NCBI GenBank assembly: GCA_904830895.1
Contig: LR882958.1
Location: forward strand, 4,359,501 to 4,423,500
Direction of reading: 5' to 3'
Origin: Planktothrix rubescens CCAP 1459/22
GTDB lineage: Bacteria > Cyanobacteriota > Cyanobacteriia > Cyanobacteriales > Microcoleaceae
Length of the DNA stretch: 64,000 bases
The position numbers were made by a program, and so were the translations under genes. Position 1 is the stretch's first letter. Every line of letters starts with the position of its first letter. The notes beneath the pieces are model-generated. The model was not told the origin of the DNA and did no database searches. It was given only the letters and a program-made list of their open reading frames with translations. Below, piece after piece: positions 26,930 to 35,233 of this stretch.

Positions 26930-27151
26930 ATGACTATTGATATAGAGATTTTTCAAACCGTCGTCAAGATGCCGGAATCTTTAAAAAAAGAGATATTGGA
27001 TTATGCACAATATCTACTTGAGAAACACGCCAAAAGTGGATCATCTCAAGAAAAACTTGAAGAACTTCATGGTTATGGAAGTTGGGTTGGTCAGATATTT
27101 ATGTCTGATGATTTCGATCAACCACTCGATGATCTAAAGGAATATATGTAA
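26930..27151 (+). CDS. DUF2281 family antitoxin-like protein
   Basis: The 73-residue protein (FQTVVKMPESLKKEILDYAQYLLEKHA .. SDDFDQPLDDLKEYM) matches DUF2281. Proteins of this family commonly precede PIN toxins and end in the same DDFDxPLxDLKEYM toxin-binding tail. The expected toxin is absent: only an ATGACATTTCTTTTG start remains at 27153, closing after 22 codons (27219-27221). It is therefore an orphan antitoxin. Confidence 0.72.
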   Translation: MTIDIEIFQTVVKMPESLKKEILDYAQYLLEKHAKSGSSQEKLEELHGYGSWVGQIFMSDDFDQPLDDLKEYM

Positions 27152-27152
27152 C

Positions 27153-27221
27153 ATGACATTTCTTTTGATACAAGGCTTTCCGCCTCGTTTACCAGGCTCG
27201 ATAGTAATAATATGGCGATAG
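27153..27221 (+). pseudogene. 22-codon stub where a PIN toxin would begin
   Basis: It opens MTFLL one base after the DUF2281 stop, as PIN toxins of this context do (MTFLLDTH..), but runs into unrelated residues and a TAG. It is read as the junction of a deletion that removed the toxin body. Confidence 0.35.
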
Positions 27222-27264
27222 CTCATGGCAAAGGTAAATTTAGCGTTTCTACAGTAAGTTTAGC

Positions 27265-27429
27265 CTAATTTCTGATGCTAGCGGGGCGTGAGGGTTGGCT
27301 GTTGGCGGGATAGATAATCACTAATGGTTGCCCGTCATGGATAACAGTTAGAGGGGTTTTGGTACGTTCAACCTCTATCAATAGAGTTTGCAAGGTTTGG
27401 GGTAATTCAGTTGTAGTAATTTGTGTCAT
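27265..27429 (-). CDS. small Phd/YefM-like antitoxin, orphan
   Basis: A 54-codon ORF reads MTQITTTELPQTLQTLLIEVERTKTPLTVIHDGQPLVIIYPA. This is the N-terminal two-thirds of a Phd/YefM-type antitoxin (xxLxxLLxxVxxxxxPLTVIHDGQPLVII). It lacks a long toxin-binding tail and no toxin gene follows. It may be complete for its subfamily or truncated. Confidence 0.55.
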   Translation of the reverse strand: MTQITTTELPQTLQTLLIEVERTKTPLTVIHDGQPLVIIYPANSQPSRPASIRN

Positions 27430-27486
27430 TTTCTGTTACTTATTCAGCAAGCCCTACTTATAATTTTGTTCTTAAAAATCGAGATT

Positions 27487-27714
27487 TTAAGCCGTTTCTA
27501 ACCAGTCAAAAATTCTATCTAACTGCTCTAAGGTAACTAAACCGTATTGCAACAAAGTCATAGATACGGGACTGGGATCTTGATATTTATGTTGAGAGTT
27601 CGTGGGATGATTGGCTCTTTCTGCCATGGCAATTGAATCCGCAGATAGGGATAATTCTTCCTGCAGAAAGTGAATAAACCGAGAGTATTTACTGGGTGTC
27701 ATTCTAACACTCAC
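27487..27714 (-). CDS. DUF2949 family protein
   Basis: The 75-residue protein (PSKYSRFIHFLQEELSLSADSIAMAERA .. LLQYGLVTLEQLDRIFDWLETA) fits DUF2949, a small family confined to cyanobacteria. No function is known. CACTCACCTCC after the start on the plus strand gives a GGAGGTGAGTG ribosome binding site just upstream of the ATG on the coding strand. Confidence 0.75.
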   Translation of the reverse strand: MSVRMTPSKYSRFIHFLQEELSLSADSIAMAERANHPTNSQHKYQDPSPVSMTLLQYGLVTLEQLDRIFDWLETA

Positions 27715-28170
27715 CTCCTAATTTAATATTGATCTAAGGGTTAACAAAAAATTTTTCTGATAAAATTGGCTAATTGCCTTTTTTTATAGATTGATATACT
27801 GAAACAGATGAAGCTATCAAAATTAATCCGTCGCTAGACAGAACAGTTTCCTTGTCAAAACAGAGAAGTAGCGGAACTCTAAAATTTAGAGTCACAGTTT
27901 CACGGTTATTTAACCCTAGCTTGTTCAATACGCGCGAACTTGACTCAAAATTAGCCCTGACAACCAATGATCGTCGTGGATCAATTTTCTTTGCCCGCTT
28001 GCTTCTCCTCACACCTAAGAAGAATAAATCAACTGTATAGGGTTAACTGCCTTTACGCTGAACAGTGTTCGAATAAACAGATTAACAAATTTATTTGCTA
28101 TGGTGTAGACCTTAACATTAAAGTTTTAACAAATTACATGAATTTTTGTAAAGTTATTTCAACTTAAAGC
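27715..28170. other. 455-bp stretch without a convincing gene
   Basis: Overlapping ORFs of about 60-80 codons on both strands have no recognisable family. The one clear structure is a perfect palindrome ACTCTAAA-A-TTTAGAGT at 27876-27892, which could be an operator or the scar of an element. A CTCCTCACACC string near 28004-28016 recalls the Yfr1 small RNA core, but the flanking hairpins expected of Yfr1 are not evident. Confidence 0.4.
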
Positions 28171-28773
28171 TCATGGCTGAGAATTCAGAAAGCTGATCGG
28201 TATGCGATCGCCCACTTTTACACCCAATTCCTGAGATCGTCCGCCCCGTAATTCAATCACCTGATTCACCGGAACATCAGGGCCATAGGTAGGACAAGGT
28301 TCCTGTTCACAAGGGAGAGCATTAACCTGAATGGCTTTCACCACGTCATCGCGCAGAAAAATCATATCCAGGGGGATTTTACAGTTTTTCATCCAAAACC
28401 CCACAACCCGAGGTTGAGCAAAGGGAAATAACATTCCCCGATCATCGGCTACATTGGTTCTATACATTAAACCTAATGCTTGTTGCTGAGGGGTTCGAGC
28501 CACTTCAAGCTGAATAACCTGGCTGCCAATTTTAGCCTTCGCCGTAATCGGTAACATTTGACCCCGATTCTCTTGGGTGATTATAGGAGATTGAGAAACC
28601 GAAGTTCCTAAACCTACAGATTGTGCTATTGAAACCGATGATAACAAAGGTGAACAGCTAACTAATAATATACCGAGCGCCCCAAAACCCATGGAAACTA
28701 AGGCTTTGGGTATAGAAGCCAAGATCAAACCAGTCCTAAATCCGACTAACAGTTCAAGGTTCAAGGTTGTCAA
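28171..28773 (-). CDS. DUF192 family exported lipoprotein-like protein
   Basis: The 200-residue protein has a hydrophobic N-terminus ending in a lipobox-like LVSC, then a DUF192 domain (IQLEVARTPQQQALGLMYRTNVADDRGMLF, GFWMKNCKIPLDMIFL, NQVIELRGGRSQELGV). DUF192 proteins form small beta barrels in exported proteins of many bacteria, and function is not established. A start at the internal Met29 is possible. The gene stands alone. Heptamer ATTACCC repeats lie upstream around 28862-28927. Confidence 0.8.
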   Translation of the reverse strand: MTTLNLELLVGFRTGLILASIPKALVSMGFGALGILLVSCSPLLSSVSIAQSVGLGTSVSQSPIITQENRGQMLPITAKAKIGSQVIQLEVARTPQQQALGLMYRTNVADDRGMLFPFAQPRVVGFWMKNCKIPLDMIFLRDDVVKAIQVNALPCEQEPCPTYGPDVPVNQVIELRGGRSQELGVKVGDRIPISFLNSQP

Positions 28774-28861
28774 AAAATTTGTATCCCCAGCGACAAAAGA
28801 TTGTACAGCATCTTAGACAATTTTGATCACTGATTTAAGAGGATTACGCAGATTAACACAG

Positions 28862-28927
28862 ATTACCCATTACACAATTCTTAAAACCCATTACCCATTA
28901 CCCAAAACCTATTACCCATTACCTATC
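28862..28927. repeat. heptamer tandem repeats (ATTACCC / ACCCATT)
   Basis: Imperfect runs of ATTACCC fill the gap between the truncated response regulator and the DUF192 gene. The same theme occurs near 14287-14315. Confidence 0.6.
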
Positions 28928-28928
28928 A

Positions 28929-29429
28929 TTACCCATCTCTGAGAACATACCCCACCCCTCTAACCGTTTGAATTAGGCGTTTTTCGCCTTCGTCTTCAAT
29001 TTTGAGTCGCAAATAACGAATGTAAACTTCTATAACGTTAGACTCTCCCAGGAAGTCGTAACCCCAGACATTCTCTAAAATTTGTTCCCGGGTTAAGACT
29101 TCTCGCGGATGTTCCATCAAATATTTGAGTAACTCATACTCTTTCATTGTTAGATCAATTGTTCTACTATTGCGGAGTGCCCTTCTGGTGGCCAAATCCA
29201 AGACTAACTCCCCAAAGCGTAACTGTTCGTTAGTATTAGTTCCTGGTTGCAAATATAGATTGACCCGTTCCAAAAAACTTTCCGTCCGATAGGGTTTTAA
29301 ACAATAGTCATCTGCCCCCGACTCTAAACAAGCAATGCGGTCTTCGATCGCATCTTTTGCCATTAAAATTAACACAGGTATCCGGCTACCTAAATCACGT
29401 AAATGACTACAAGCTGCTCTAACCCCAAC
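28929..29429 (-). pseudogene. 5'-truncated OmpR/PhoB-family response regulator
   Basis: The open frame runs from a stop at 29430-29432 to 28929. It encodes the last half of a receiver (GVRAACSHLRDLGSRIPVLIL, GADDYCLKPY with the conserved Lys) and a complete winged-helix output domain (FGELVLDLATRRALRNSRTIDLTMKEYELLKYL .. VRGVGYVLRDG). The first half, with the acidic pair and phospho-Asp, is missing. Upstream sequence (29433-29551) shows no trace of it. If expressed from the GTG at 29375 it would be a phosphorylation-blind DNA-binding protein of about 148 residues. Confidence 0.78.
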
Positions 29430-29551
29430 TTATTCATCTATTTATTTTGTTTTGATCAAAAAAATTAAAACTATTTTAACACTTTCCGTTAACTATTAAG
29501 GTGTTAGTGCGTGCTAACAGACTTCCGCCCTGCCTCCTCTGTCTCCCCCGG

Positions 29552-30469
29552 CTACGGTAATTCAACAGAAGTCGGTTTGGCAATATGAGGTAGTCCCCAG
29601 CCTAATTTTTCTCGGAGAACTTGAAAAAATTCGGGGGGTTGAAGCCGAATAAATTTGGCATGATAGGGCGATCGCTTAACTTTCACCTGATATTCTGGAA
29701 GGACATAACAGCCTCCATTTCCATCCACTACCATCACCAACTGATTCGGACTAGCCGGATAAATGATTACAGGTTCAGTTTCCCCATAAATCAGAGCCCG
29801 AGAAGCCAAAGAATGGGGACAGATGGGAAGTAACTGTAACACTTCCACCCCGGGTGTTACCACGGCTCCTCCGGCTGATAAACAATAGGCCGTTGAACCC
29901 GTAGGAGTGGAAATAATCACCCCGTCCGCCGCAATATCCACCGGAGCATGACGACCGATTTTAATTTCAAAATGACACATACAGGTCATGGGTTCCCGGT
30001 GTAACACCATTTCATTCAAACACAAAGCTTCCCACAGCACTTGTTCTGACTGACATACCTCCACCGCAATCATAGTCCGGTTTTCAACAATATAGTTTCC
30101 GTCGATCACTTGTTCCAAGACCGAAGGCAATTGATTCAGGTAGGTTTCGGTTAAAAATCCCATGTGACCCGTATTCACCGCCAATAGAGGAATACCGTGA
30201 GGTGCCAGTTGACGAGAGGCGGAGAGAACCGTACCATCCCCACCTAGAACAATGGCAAACATCATCTCCTGATCAAAATCAGGCGGGGCCAGCTTATCCA
30301 TAGGAATGCGGTGTAAAGGATTTGGCCCAGTAGCATAGCCCAAGATGCCCCCGGTTCCGGGTGCAGTGCAAACCTTCAATCCCCGCCCTATCAGCTTATC
30401 TTTGATCTCGGTCGCAGCACGACAAGCGGTGGGTTTGGAGTCATTATAAATAATTCCTACTTTTGGCAC
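29552..30469 (-). CDS. nadK: NAD kinase
   Basis: The enzyme phosphorylates NAD to NADP. Marks are the GGDGT motif ([18 protein letters not shown]), [10 protein letters not shown], and the substrate/ATP region [22 protein letters not shown] chose the GTG at 30469 because the protein then starts [13 protein letters not shown] like its relatives. An upstream TTG at 30511 would add 14 residues. Cyanobacteria usually carry two nadK genes and this one is about 305 residues. It is followed on the same strand, further upstream, by ycf39. Confidence 0.9.
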   Translation of the reverse strand: MPKVGIIYNDSKPTACRAATEIKDKLIGRGLKVCTAPGTGGILGYATGPNPLHRIPMDKLAPPDFDQEMMFAIVLGGDGTVLSASRQLAPHGIPLLAVNTGHMGFLTETYLNQLPSVLEQVIDGNYIVENRTMIAVEVCQSEQVLWEALCLNEMVLHREPMTCMCHFEIKIGRHAPVDIAADGVIISTPTGSTAYCLSAGGAVVTPGVEVLQLLPICPHSLASRALIYGETEPVIIYPASPNQLVMVVDGNGGCYVLPEYQVKVKRSPYHAKFIRLQPPEFFQVLREKLGWGLPHIAKPTSVELP

Positions 30470-30614
30470 GAGAAGTCTTGTTAAAATTGGGTTTAAATAG
30501 CCTAACAGCAACTAATTCGTCTATCTCAGAACTGGGATTGCCACCCCAATTCTGATCAGACATACAATTGAGCGATGGTTAAAGCATACTCTGTCTTTGG
30601 GCGATTGTGTCCAG

Positions 30615-31595
30615 TTAGAGGGGCTTGAAGGGATTGCTTCTCTGTTTACGTTTTTTCAGCTTTTCCTGTTCATATTCTAATTCTTTAAGTTTCTTCATAA
30701 TCCGACTAAAGTATTCCTGCATATAAGTCTCTAAGCTGCTGATTTCCTTGGGGTCGATGCCAAAAACTTGATAGGTTTCATCCATCGACGCTTGCAAGGG
30801 TTGACCATTGGCTAAAACCTCAGCAAAGGCTAGACGGTCAGAGACATTCCAACTCCACTGAAACCAACGGGTTACTTGCCGGAATAGACGCAGGACTTGT
30901 GTAGGGGTGCGAGTAATTTTAGCTTCTTTACCCGAAAGCCTTTCACATAAACGAATAATCTCCTCGGCTGTCCAGGCTTTAGAGCCGACGATGGGAAAAC
31001 TTCTATTCTCAGTTTCAGCAACGGATAGGGCTTTAACCGCAAATTTAGCGATATCGATGGTGTCCATATAGGCAACGGGTGAACTTAACCCAGGTACCAA
31101 AACCGCTTGTTTATCTAAAATTGGAATCGCATATTGACCAATTAACCCTTGAAAAAATCCACAGGGCTTTAAAATTGTGTAATTTAAACCGGACTCGGCT
31201 AAAAATAGTTCGGTACAGCGCTTGATTTCTAATAGTGGCACTTGGGGATATTTCTCGGCATCCAAAAAGGAAAAGAAGATAAATTTTTCCACTCCTGCTT
31301 CCTTGGCCGCTTGAATCAGAGAGACTTTCCCTTTCCAGTCTATTTGTTTAATTCCTAATGAATCCGTAGGACGGGCTGTTGCTGCGTCAATCACGGCCGT
31401 TACTCCTTCTAGGGCAGATTTTAAGGTTTCTGGTTCACACAAGTCCCCAGGAACCAATTCCGCCCCCCATTCTTTTAAAAACGCTGCCCTGCGGTAACTG
31501 CGTGCTAAACAACGCACGGTATAACCCTCGTCAATAGCGCGTCGCACCACCTGTCTTCCCAATGTGCCAGTCCCACCAACAATTAATAAGGTCAT
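30615..31595 (-). CDS. ycf39: Ycf39-type NAD(P)-binding photosystem II assembly protein
   Basis: The 326-residue atypical short-chain dehydrogenase has an NADP-binding GGTGTLGRQVVRRA, the typical CLARSYRRAAFLKEWGAELVPGDL, and a long C-terminal helical extension (EYFSRIMKKLKELEYEQEKLKKRK). Ycf39 acts with Hlips in delivering chlorophyll to newly made D1 during photosystem II assembly. Length and sequence match cyanobacterial Ycf39 rather than other NmrA-like proteins, two of which would lack this C-terminus. A long gene-free leader region lies upstream. Confidence 0.87.
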   Translation of the reverse strand: MTLLIVGGTGTLGRQVVRRAIDEGYTVRCLARSYRRAAFLKEWGAELVPGDLCEPETLKSALEGVTAVIDAATARPTDSLGIKQIDWKGKVSLIQAAKEAGVEKFIFFSFLDAEKYPQVPLLEIKRCTELFLAESGLNYTILKPCGFFQGLIGQYAIPILDKQAVLVPGLSSPVAYMDTIDIAKFAVKALSVAETENRSFPIVGSKAWTAEEIIRLCERLSGKEAKITRTPTQVLRLFRQVTRWFQWSWNVSDRLAFAEVLANGQPLQASMDETYQVFGIDPKEISSLETYMQEYFSRIMKKLKELEYEQEKLKKRKQRSNPFKPL

Positions 31596-31817
31596 GAATA
31601 TGAGTCTGAAGATTAAAGTTTGTTAAGTATGCTATCAAATATTCTCTCATTTTTTTACAAAACTTAACAAAAATCCGAGGGCCAACCCTGTAGATCCCAG
31701 ATATCACCCCAGACTCTGAAAACAATAAAAACTTTTTCTGATTGCGGCGTTGCGACAAAATCGTTCCAACCCAAAACAACAGCACCCAAAGCTCATTTCC
31801 CTAGTGATTTCCCCTCC

Positions 31818-32000
31818 TATGTTGGATGATGTGGAGTTGCTACTAAGGTCGAAGCCTAGTTGCATTGCTCCCTTTACCATGATTAGGGGAAGTGTAAGGA
31901 TCTAATGATAGGTACTGTTGTTTGTATTCTACAAGACAGATTGTATTGACTTTTAACAGAGTAACTAACCTCCTAGTTAAGCTAAGGAATTTCCTCGTTT
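31818..32000 (+). ncRNA. candidate small RNA unit A (promoter-hairpin repeat)
   Basis: A -10-like TATGTT (31818-31823) is followed at fixed distances by TGGAGTTG (+14), GAAGC..CATTGCTCCC (+45) and a hairpin TAACTA-ACCTCC-TAGTTA (31962-31979) whose loop shows CCTCC. Unit B, about 182 bp downstream, repeats the same order of motifs. No ORF longer than about 30 codons is shared. The design recalls tandem cyanobacterial small RNAs of the Yfr2 type, but I cannot confirm the family. The strand is inferred from the promoter motifs. Confidence 0.35.
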
Positions 32001-32192
32001 ATAATCCGTAAGTTTGGAGTTGTATACTTGTTAAAAACGAAGCTACATTGCTCCCATTTGGTTCACTAGAGGAAATATCAGCAACTAAAGAAAGAGTTAC
32101 TGCGGAAGACGACAGACGTTAGATGAAACAGTTTAGTTAACCTCCTAATTTCACTTAACTCGGACGCTCAAGAAAACGTGTTTCGGGCCTCC
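32000..32192 (+). ncRNA. candidate small RNA unit B (promoter-hairpin repeat)
   Basis: A perfect TATAAT (32000-32005) is followed by TGGAGTTG (+15), GAAGCTACATTGCTCCC (CATTGCTCCC at +46), AGAGGAAATA and a hairpin AGTTAA/TTAACT (32135-32140 / 32155-32160) with CCTCC in the loop. A third TATAAT lies at 32193-32198, with a weaker GAAGC..GGCTCC echo near 32240-32256. The spacing of the three -10 boxes is about 182 and 193 bp. The rest of 31600-32495 holds no gene that I can support. Confidence 0.35.
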
Positions 32193-32495
32193 TATAATCG
32201 AGATTTTACCGTTTGAACATCGTTTACTGATCTGTCAGAGAAGCTCTTTTTGGCTCCTGTATATAGAATAAACATTCCCCCTATAAATTGCAAGTGAAAT
32301 CCATTAAAGTTAATCATTTGATCAATCAACACTCTCGCAATTGTAAACTTAGGTAACAGAGACTTTTCGATTAAATCAGCATCTAATCTTGATATGTAGG
32401 GGATGACACTTGTTCAGACTGTTAGCACATCTAGCCCAATTTTATTCTTTGTTGAAATAGATGGAATCCCCGCCCGTTTTACCGAGGGGTGGATG

Positions 32496-32978
32496 TCAAC
32501 GCACCTGCATATAGACTGCATCGGAAATCGTGGGAATTTCTGCATATTTTCCCGACAAAGATTGAATTACAGAATAGAAAAATACCGCCAACAGTCCCAA
32601 GAATATCATGTTGTAGAGGGTTTCACCGACAAATCCTTGTAAAAGAACACTGCCAAATACCTGGAATAGTAACGTGCATAAAATTAGAACAATGTCAATC
32701 AAAATGGCTTGCATGGTATTAAATCGAATGAAATGGGGAATATTTTCATTACGAACCACTAACATATATAAACCGATAAACACAATAAATCCAGCAAAAG
32801 GAATGTATTGATAAAGGAACATTAAAGGAATAACAGGCAATGTAATAATTTGTAAAACTGGAAACTGTTGGAATAAAAAGCGTCCAAAGGGCAACCCATT
32901 CATTAAAGGTAATAGATAGGGTAATGCGGCAAAAATGCGATCGCGTACTGTCGTGGTTCCGCGCCAAGTCATAACCAA
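32496..32978 (-). CDS. Tic20 family membrane protein
   Basis: The 160-residue protein has four membrane helices and the Tic20/Ycf60 signature (RIFAALPYLLPLMNGLPFG, YIPFAGFIVFIGLYMLVVRN, IPHFIRFNTMQAILIDIVLILCTLLF). In plastids Tic20 is part of the protein import channel of the inner envelope. The cyanobacterial role is unknown. The gene is monocistronic. The ATG at 32978 and a second at 32972 (MTWRG..) are both possible starts. Confidence 0.85.
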   Translation of the reverse strand: MVMTWRGTTTVRDRIFAALPYLLPLMNGLPFGRFLFQQFPVLQIITLPVIPLMFLYQYIPFAGFIVFIGLYMLVVRNENIPHFIRFNTMQAILIDIVLILCTLLFQVFGSVLLQGFVGETLYNMIFLGLLAVFFYSVIQSLSGKYAEIPTISDAVYMQVR

Positions 32979-33098
32979 TTCTCCTGAGTATCTCTTAAAC
33001 TCAGGATAGCGCAGTCCTAGAGATTGGGGTTAGATGTTCGCAAGAAAAACCCAGAAGGAGTGCAAGTACCCCCTCGCTGATCACCAAGAACCAATATA

Positions 33099-33296
33099 TT
33101 ATTGGATATTGGCAATACGGAAACCCATCTGACATTCATACTGACTCGGTTGATTGTCAATGCAGGGACGAACCAAATGTCCACAGGACAAATGGCCTCC
33201 TCTCCAACGCGGTTGACCGCTTTGATCGGCTAATAAACATCCCTGACAAACTTGTTGAGAAGCAAGTATCTGGTTATCCATCAAAATGACTAGCAT
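33099..33296 (-). CDS. small cysteine-rich conserved cyanobacterial protein
   Basis: The 65-residue ORF has four Cys: one pair around QVCQGCLL and two later (LSCGHLVRPC, with ECQMGF). It resembles a short cyanobacterial family with a QGCLLADQSGQPRWRGG segment. The spacing could bind a metal, but no known zinc-finger class matches. A GGAGG-like ribosome binding site (CGGAGGAATC on the coding strand) stands just upstream of the ATG. One copy of the 21-bp dispersed repeat lies about 80 bp upstream. Confidence 0.6.
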   Translation of the reverse strand: MLVILMDNQILASQQVCQGCLLADQSGQPRWRGGHLSCGHLVRPCIDNQPSQYECQMGFRIANIQ

Positions 33297-33373
33297 AATG
33301 ATTCCTCCGACAGACGCCCAATTATACTTTTATTGTAATCCCACAGTTATCGGGGATTCGGCTAATTGACACT

Positions 33374-33394
33374 CTCAGGTCTGAAGACACTGAG
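33374..33394. repeat. 21-bp dispersed repeat, copy 2
   Basis: CTCAGGTCT-GAAGACACTGAG, the reverse complement of the copy at 9288. It is preceded by TTGACACT and flanked by shared bases (GAGTGTCAA in the other orientation) also seen next to copy 1. Confidence 0.7.
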
Positions 33395-33503
33395 ATTCTG
33401 CGGACAGAATTAGTTTAATCTAATTCTCGCTACGACTGCCGCATATCGTCTACTGAGTTGATTAGGTAAGAAACCCGATCTTCCCGATACTTTTACTTTT
33501 GAA

Positions 33504-33690
33504 CTAAAACACTTTCACCAAGCCATCACTAAGCCAAGTTGCGGTACGCTCTGCAATCTGCCATTGTTTACTCCTTGCTTGTCATACTGCCGTTAGAATT
33601 AAATCTAACCGTTGTTTCAGGGGAGTCGGGATTTCTCCGATACTAGAATGCTTCAACACGCAGATGTTTATTGTTCTTACTTGTGTTTTT
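33504..33690 (-). pseudogene. decayed minus-strand coding remnant next to the IS701 element
   Basis: Reading the minus strand from about 33690 gives VRTINICVLKHSSIGEIPTP, then LKQRLDLILTAV, a TGA at 33592-33594, then QARSKQWQIAERTATWLSDG and a TAG at 33504. The continuous, protein-like character with one internal stop suggests a pseudogene. I do not recognise the family, and upstream continuity is cut by the insertion sequence at 33700. Confidence 0.35.
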
Positions 33691-33699
33691 TGATTCTAG

Positions 33700-35059
33700 T
33701 GGGACTTAAACAAAAATCAAGCCCAAATCAAGCCTAAACTTGCTTTGTAGGCTGCAAATACATCCCTATTATTCTGGAGCCACTCCACAAATCGAAAGGA
33801 AATCGCTGTGCGGAAGGCTTCAAGGGCATCAGCAAATGTGTTTAAAGGTTTGTTAGCCCATCGACGTCTTAACCCTCCAGTTAAACTATGCCAGAGAATA
33901 AAAGTATAGGCACAAAATACCAAAATCCAATGTCTGATTAGACTTCTTTTATCTCGGACTTGATATTCTTTCAGCCCCAACCAACCCTTAGCTTCCCTGT
34001 AAAAAACTTCTATCCAATTTCTTTGTGAATAGGTCGTTACTATCCATTCTCCTGTGGCTTTTGATGCCTCAACATTAGTCATTAAATAATCAATATCACT
34101 GGCTTGGTCGAAAGTGGCAGCATTCATGACGATGGCTATTACTTTCTTCCCTGCATACTTTGATAATTCAATTTCTTTTGTTGCTACCCACACAGTTCTG
34201 GGTTTTTCTAGTTGGAGTTGAATTTCACTAAAAGCTCCTTGGGGCAACGATTTGGCTAAATTATCTAATCGAGTTTCCTCTGTTTTATCTTCCCCCTTTT
34301 TGAGGATTACCTTTCGATTCTTGGCGACTCCCCCTATATATTTTAATCTTTTTTTCTCTAACTCTTGTAAAAAATTTGTGTTATTTCCATACCCGGCATC
34401 TGTTAGCACAATTCCCGGTTGATATCCTCTCTCTAAGCTCCTTTCTATTAATTCTAATGCTATTTCCGGTTTCTTTTTAAATTCCGGGTCAGCTTTTCCT
34501 GACGGTAATGACTCGGCTTTTTGATATAATTCTATATCTAATGGTAGGCTTTTTTTGCCATCGTATAGATGGCTCGTTACTGCTACGATTCCATTGTCGG
34601 TTTTTCCGATTTCTCCGATGTATTGTCGTCCCACTCCATCAGTAAAGTTCCCGCTTTTTCGATGTCCTGAATCATCAATAATTAGGGCAAATCCCCGACT
34701 AATCTGGGTTTGCTTACACTGATTCATCACCTCCAGGCGACGCTGATTCAGTTTCATTGCTAACCAGGGAGCTTCGGTTAAAAAGTGGTGTAATCGGTGG
34801 TAAGCTACTCCTACGGAGTTATTCGCCATTTGCGACAGGTTTTTTCGCTCACTTTCTCCCAATAATCCCCCTAAATAGTTCCTAAATTCCCGTTTTTGGG
34901 CAAGATGACCAAATATATCGTCAAATCTTTGACACCATCGGTCAAAGCAGGGGGGCATCGCTGCCGGGGTTGTCTCTTTCATTCGTTATTCTTGAATGTT
35001 ATGTGCTTGCTACATAATCATTATCATCTATTTCTTCCCTTATTTTTGTTTAAGTCCCA
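33700..35059 (-). mobile_element. IS701 family insertion sequence, complete
   Basis: The ends are perfect or near-perfect inverted repeats TGGGACTTAAACAAAAAT (left 33700 onward; right end read from the other strand). The element is flanked by CTAG at 33696-33699 and 35060-35063, the 4-bp YTAR-type duplication expected for IS701. Length is 1360 bp with one transposase. It sits between the remnant at 33504 and glyA. Confidence 0.9.
33717..34982 (-). CDS. IS701 family DDE transposase
   Basis: The 421-residue transposase has the typical IS701 start (PCFDRWCQRFDDIFGHLAQKREFRNYLGGLL) and a DDE_5-type core: first Asp in LIIDDSGHRKSG, second in VLTDAGYGNN, Glu in WIEVFYREAKGWLGLKEYQVR. No internal stop is seen, so it may be active. 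The 3' end reaches within 17 bases of the element boundary. Confidence 0.92.
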   Translation of the reverse strand: MKETTPAAMPPCFDRWCQRFDDIFGHLAQKREFRNYLGGLLGESERKNLSQMANNSVGVAYHRLHHFLTEAPWLAMKLNQRRLEVMNQCKQTQISRGFALIIDDSGHRKSGNFTDGVGRQYIGEIGKTDNGIVAVTSHLYDGKKSLPLDIELYQKAESLPSGKADPEFKKKPEIALELIERSLERGYQPGIVLTDAGYGNNTNFLQELEKKRLKYIGGVAKNRKVILKKGEDKTEETRLDNLAKSLPQGAFSEIQLQLEKPRTVWVATKEIELSKYAGKKVIAIVMNAATFDQASDIDYLMTNVEASKATGEWIVTTYSQRNWIEVFYREAKGWLGLKEYQVRDKRSLIRHWILVFCAYTFILWHSLTGGLRRRWANKPLNTFADALEAFRTAISFRFVEWLQNNRDVFAAYKASLGLIWA

Positions 35060-35114
35060 CTAGCACATCTTTTAATATTTCAAGGGGAATAAATTCCCTT
35101 GCGTCGCGTTTCCT

Positions 35115-35135
35115 CTCAGGTCTGAAGACACTGAG
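35115..35135. repeat. 21-bp dispersed repeat, copy 3
   Basis: Same sequence and orientation as copy 2. It is followed by TTTCCACTCTCCC, matching the GGGAGTGTGGAAA beside copy 1. It lies about 100 bp before glyA. Confidence 0.7.
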
Positions 35136-35233
35136 TTTCCACTCTCCCAAATTTGTCTTATGATAGAAAATCAGGAATAATCCTAATCCGTTTAAATCGG
35201 TAATCAAATTGTGTAATTAAGAGGAATTTTATT

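Noticed and set aside
28004-28016. CTCCTCACACC string like the Yfr1 small RNA core
   Set aside because: The two flanking hairpins and the terminal T run expected for Yfr1 are not visible on either strand.
31531-31785. 84-codon minus-strand ORF upstream of ycf39, considered as a small photosynthesis protein
   Set aside because: It overlaps the start of ycf39 in another frame and has no match to PetM, PsbX or similar small subunits.
32403-32722. Two ORFs antisense to tic20
   Set aside because: They are shadows of the conserved membrane protein gene on the other strand.
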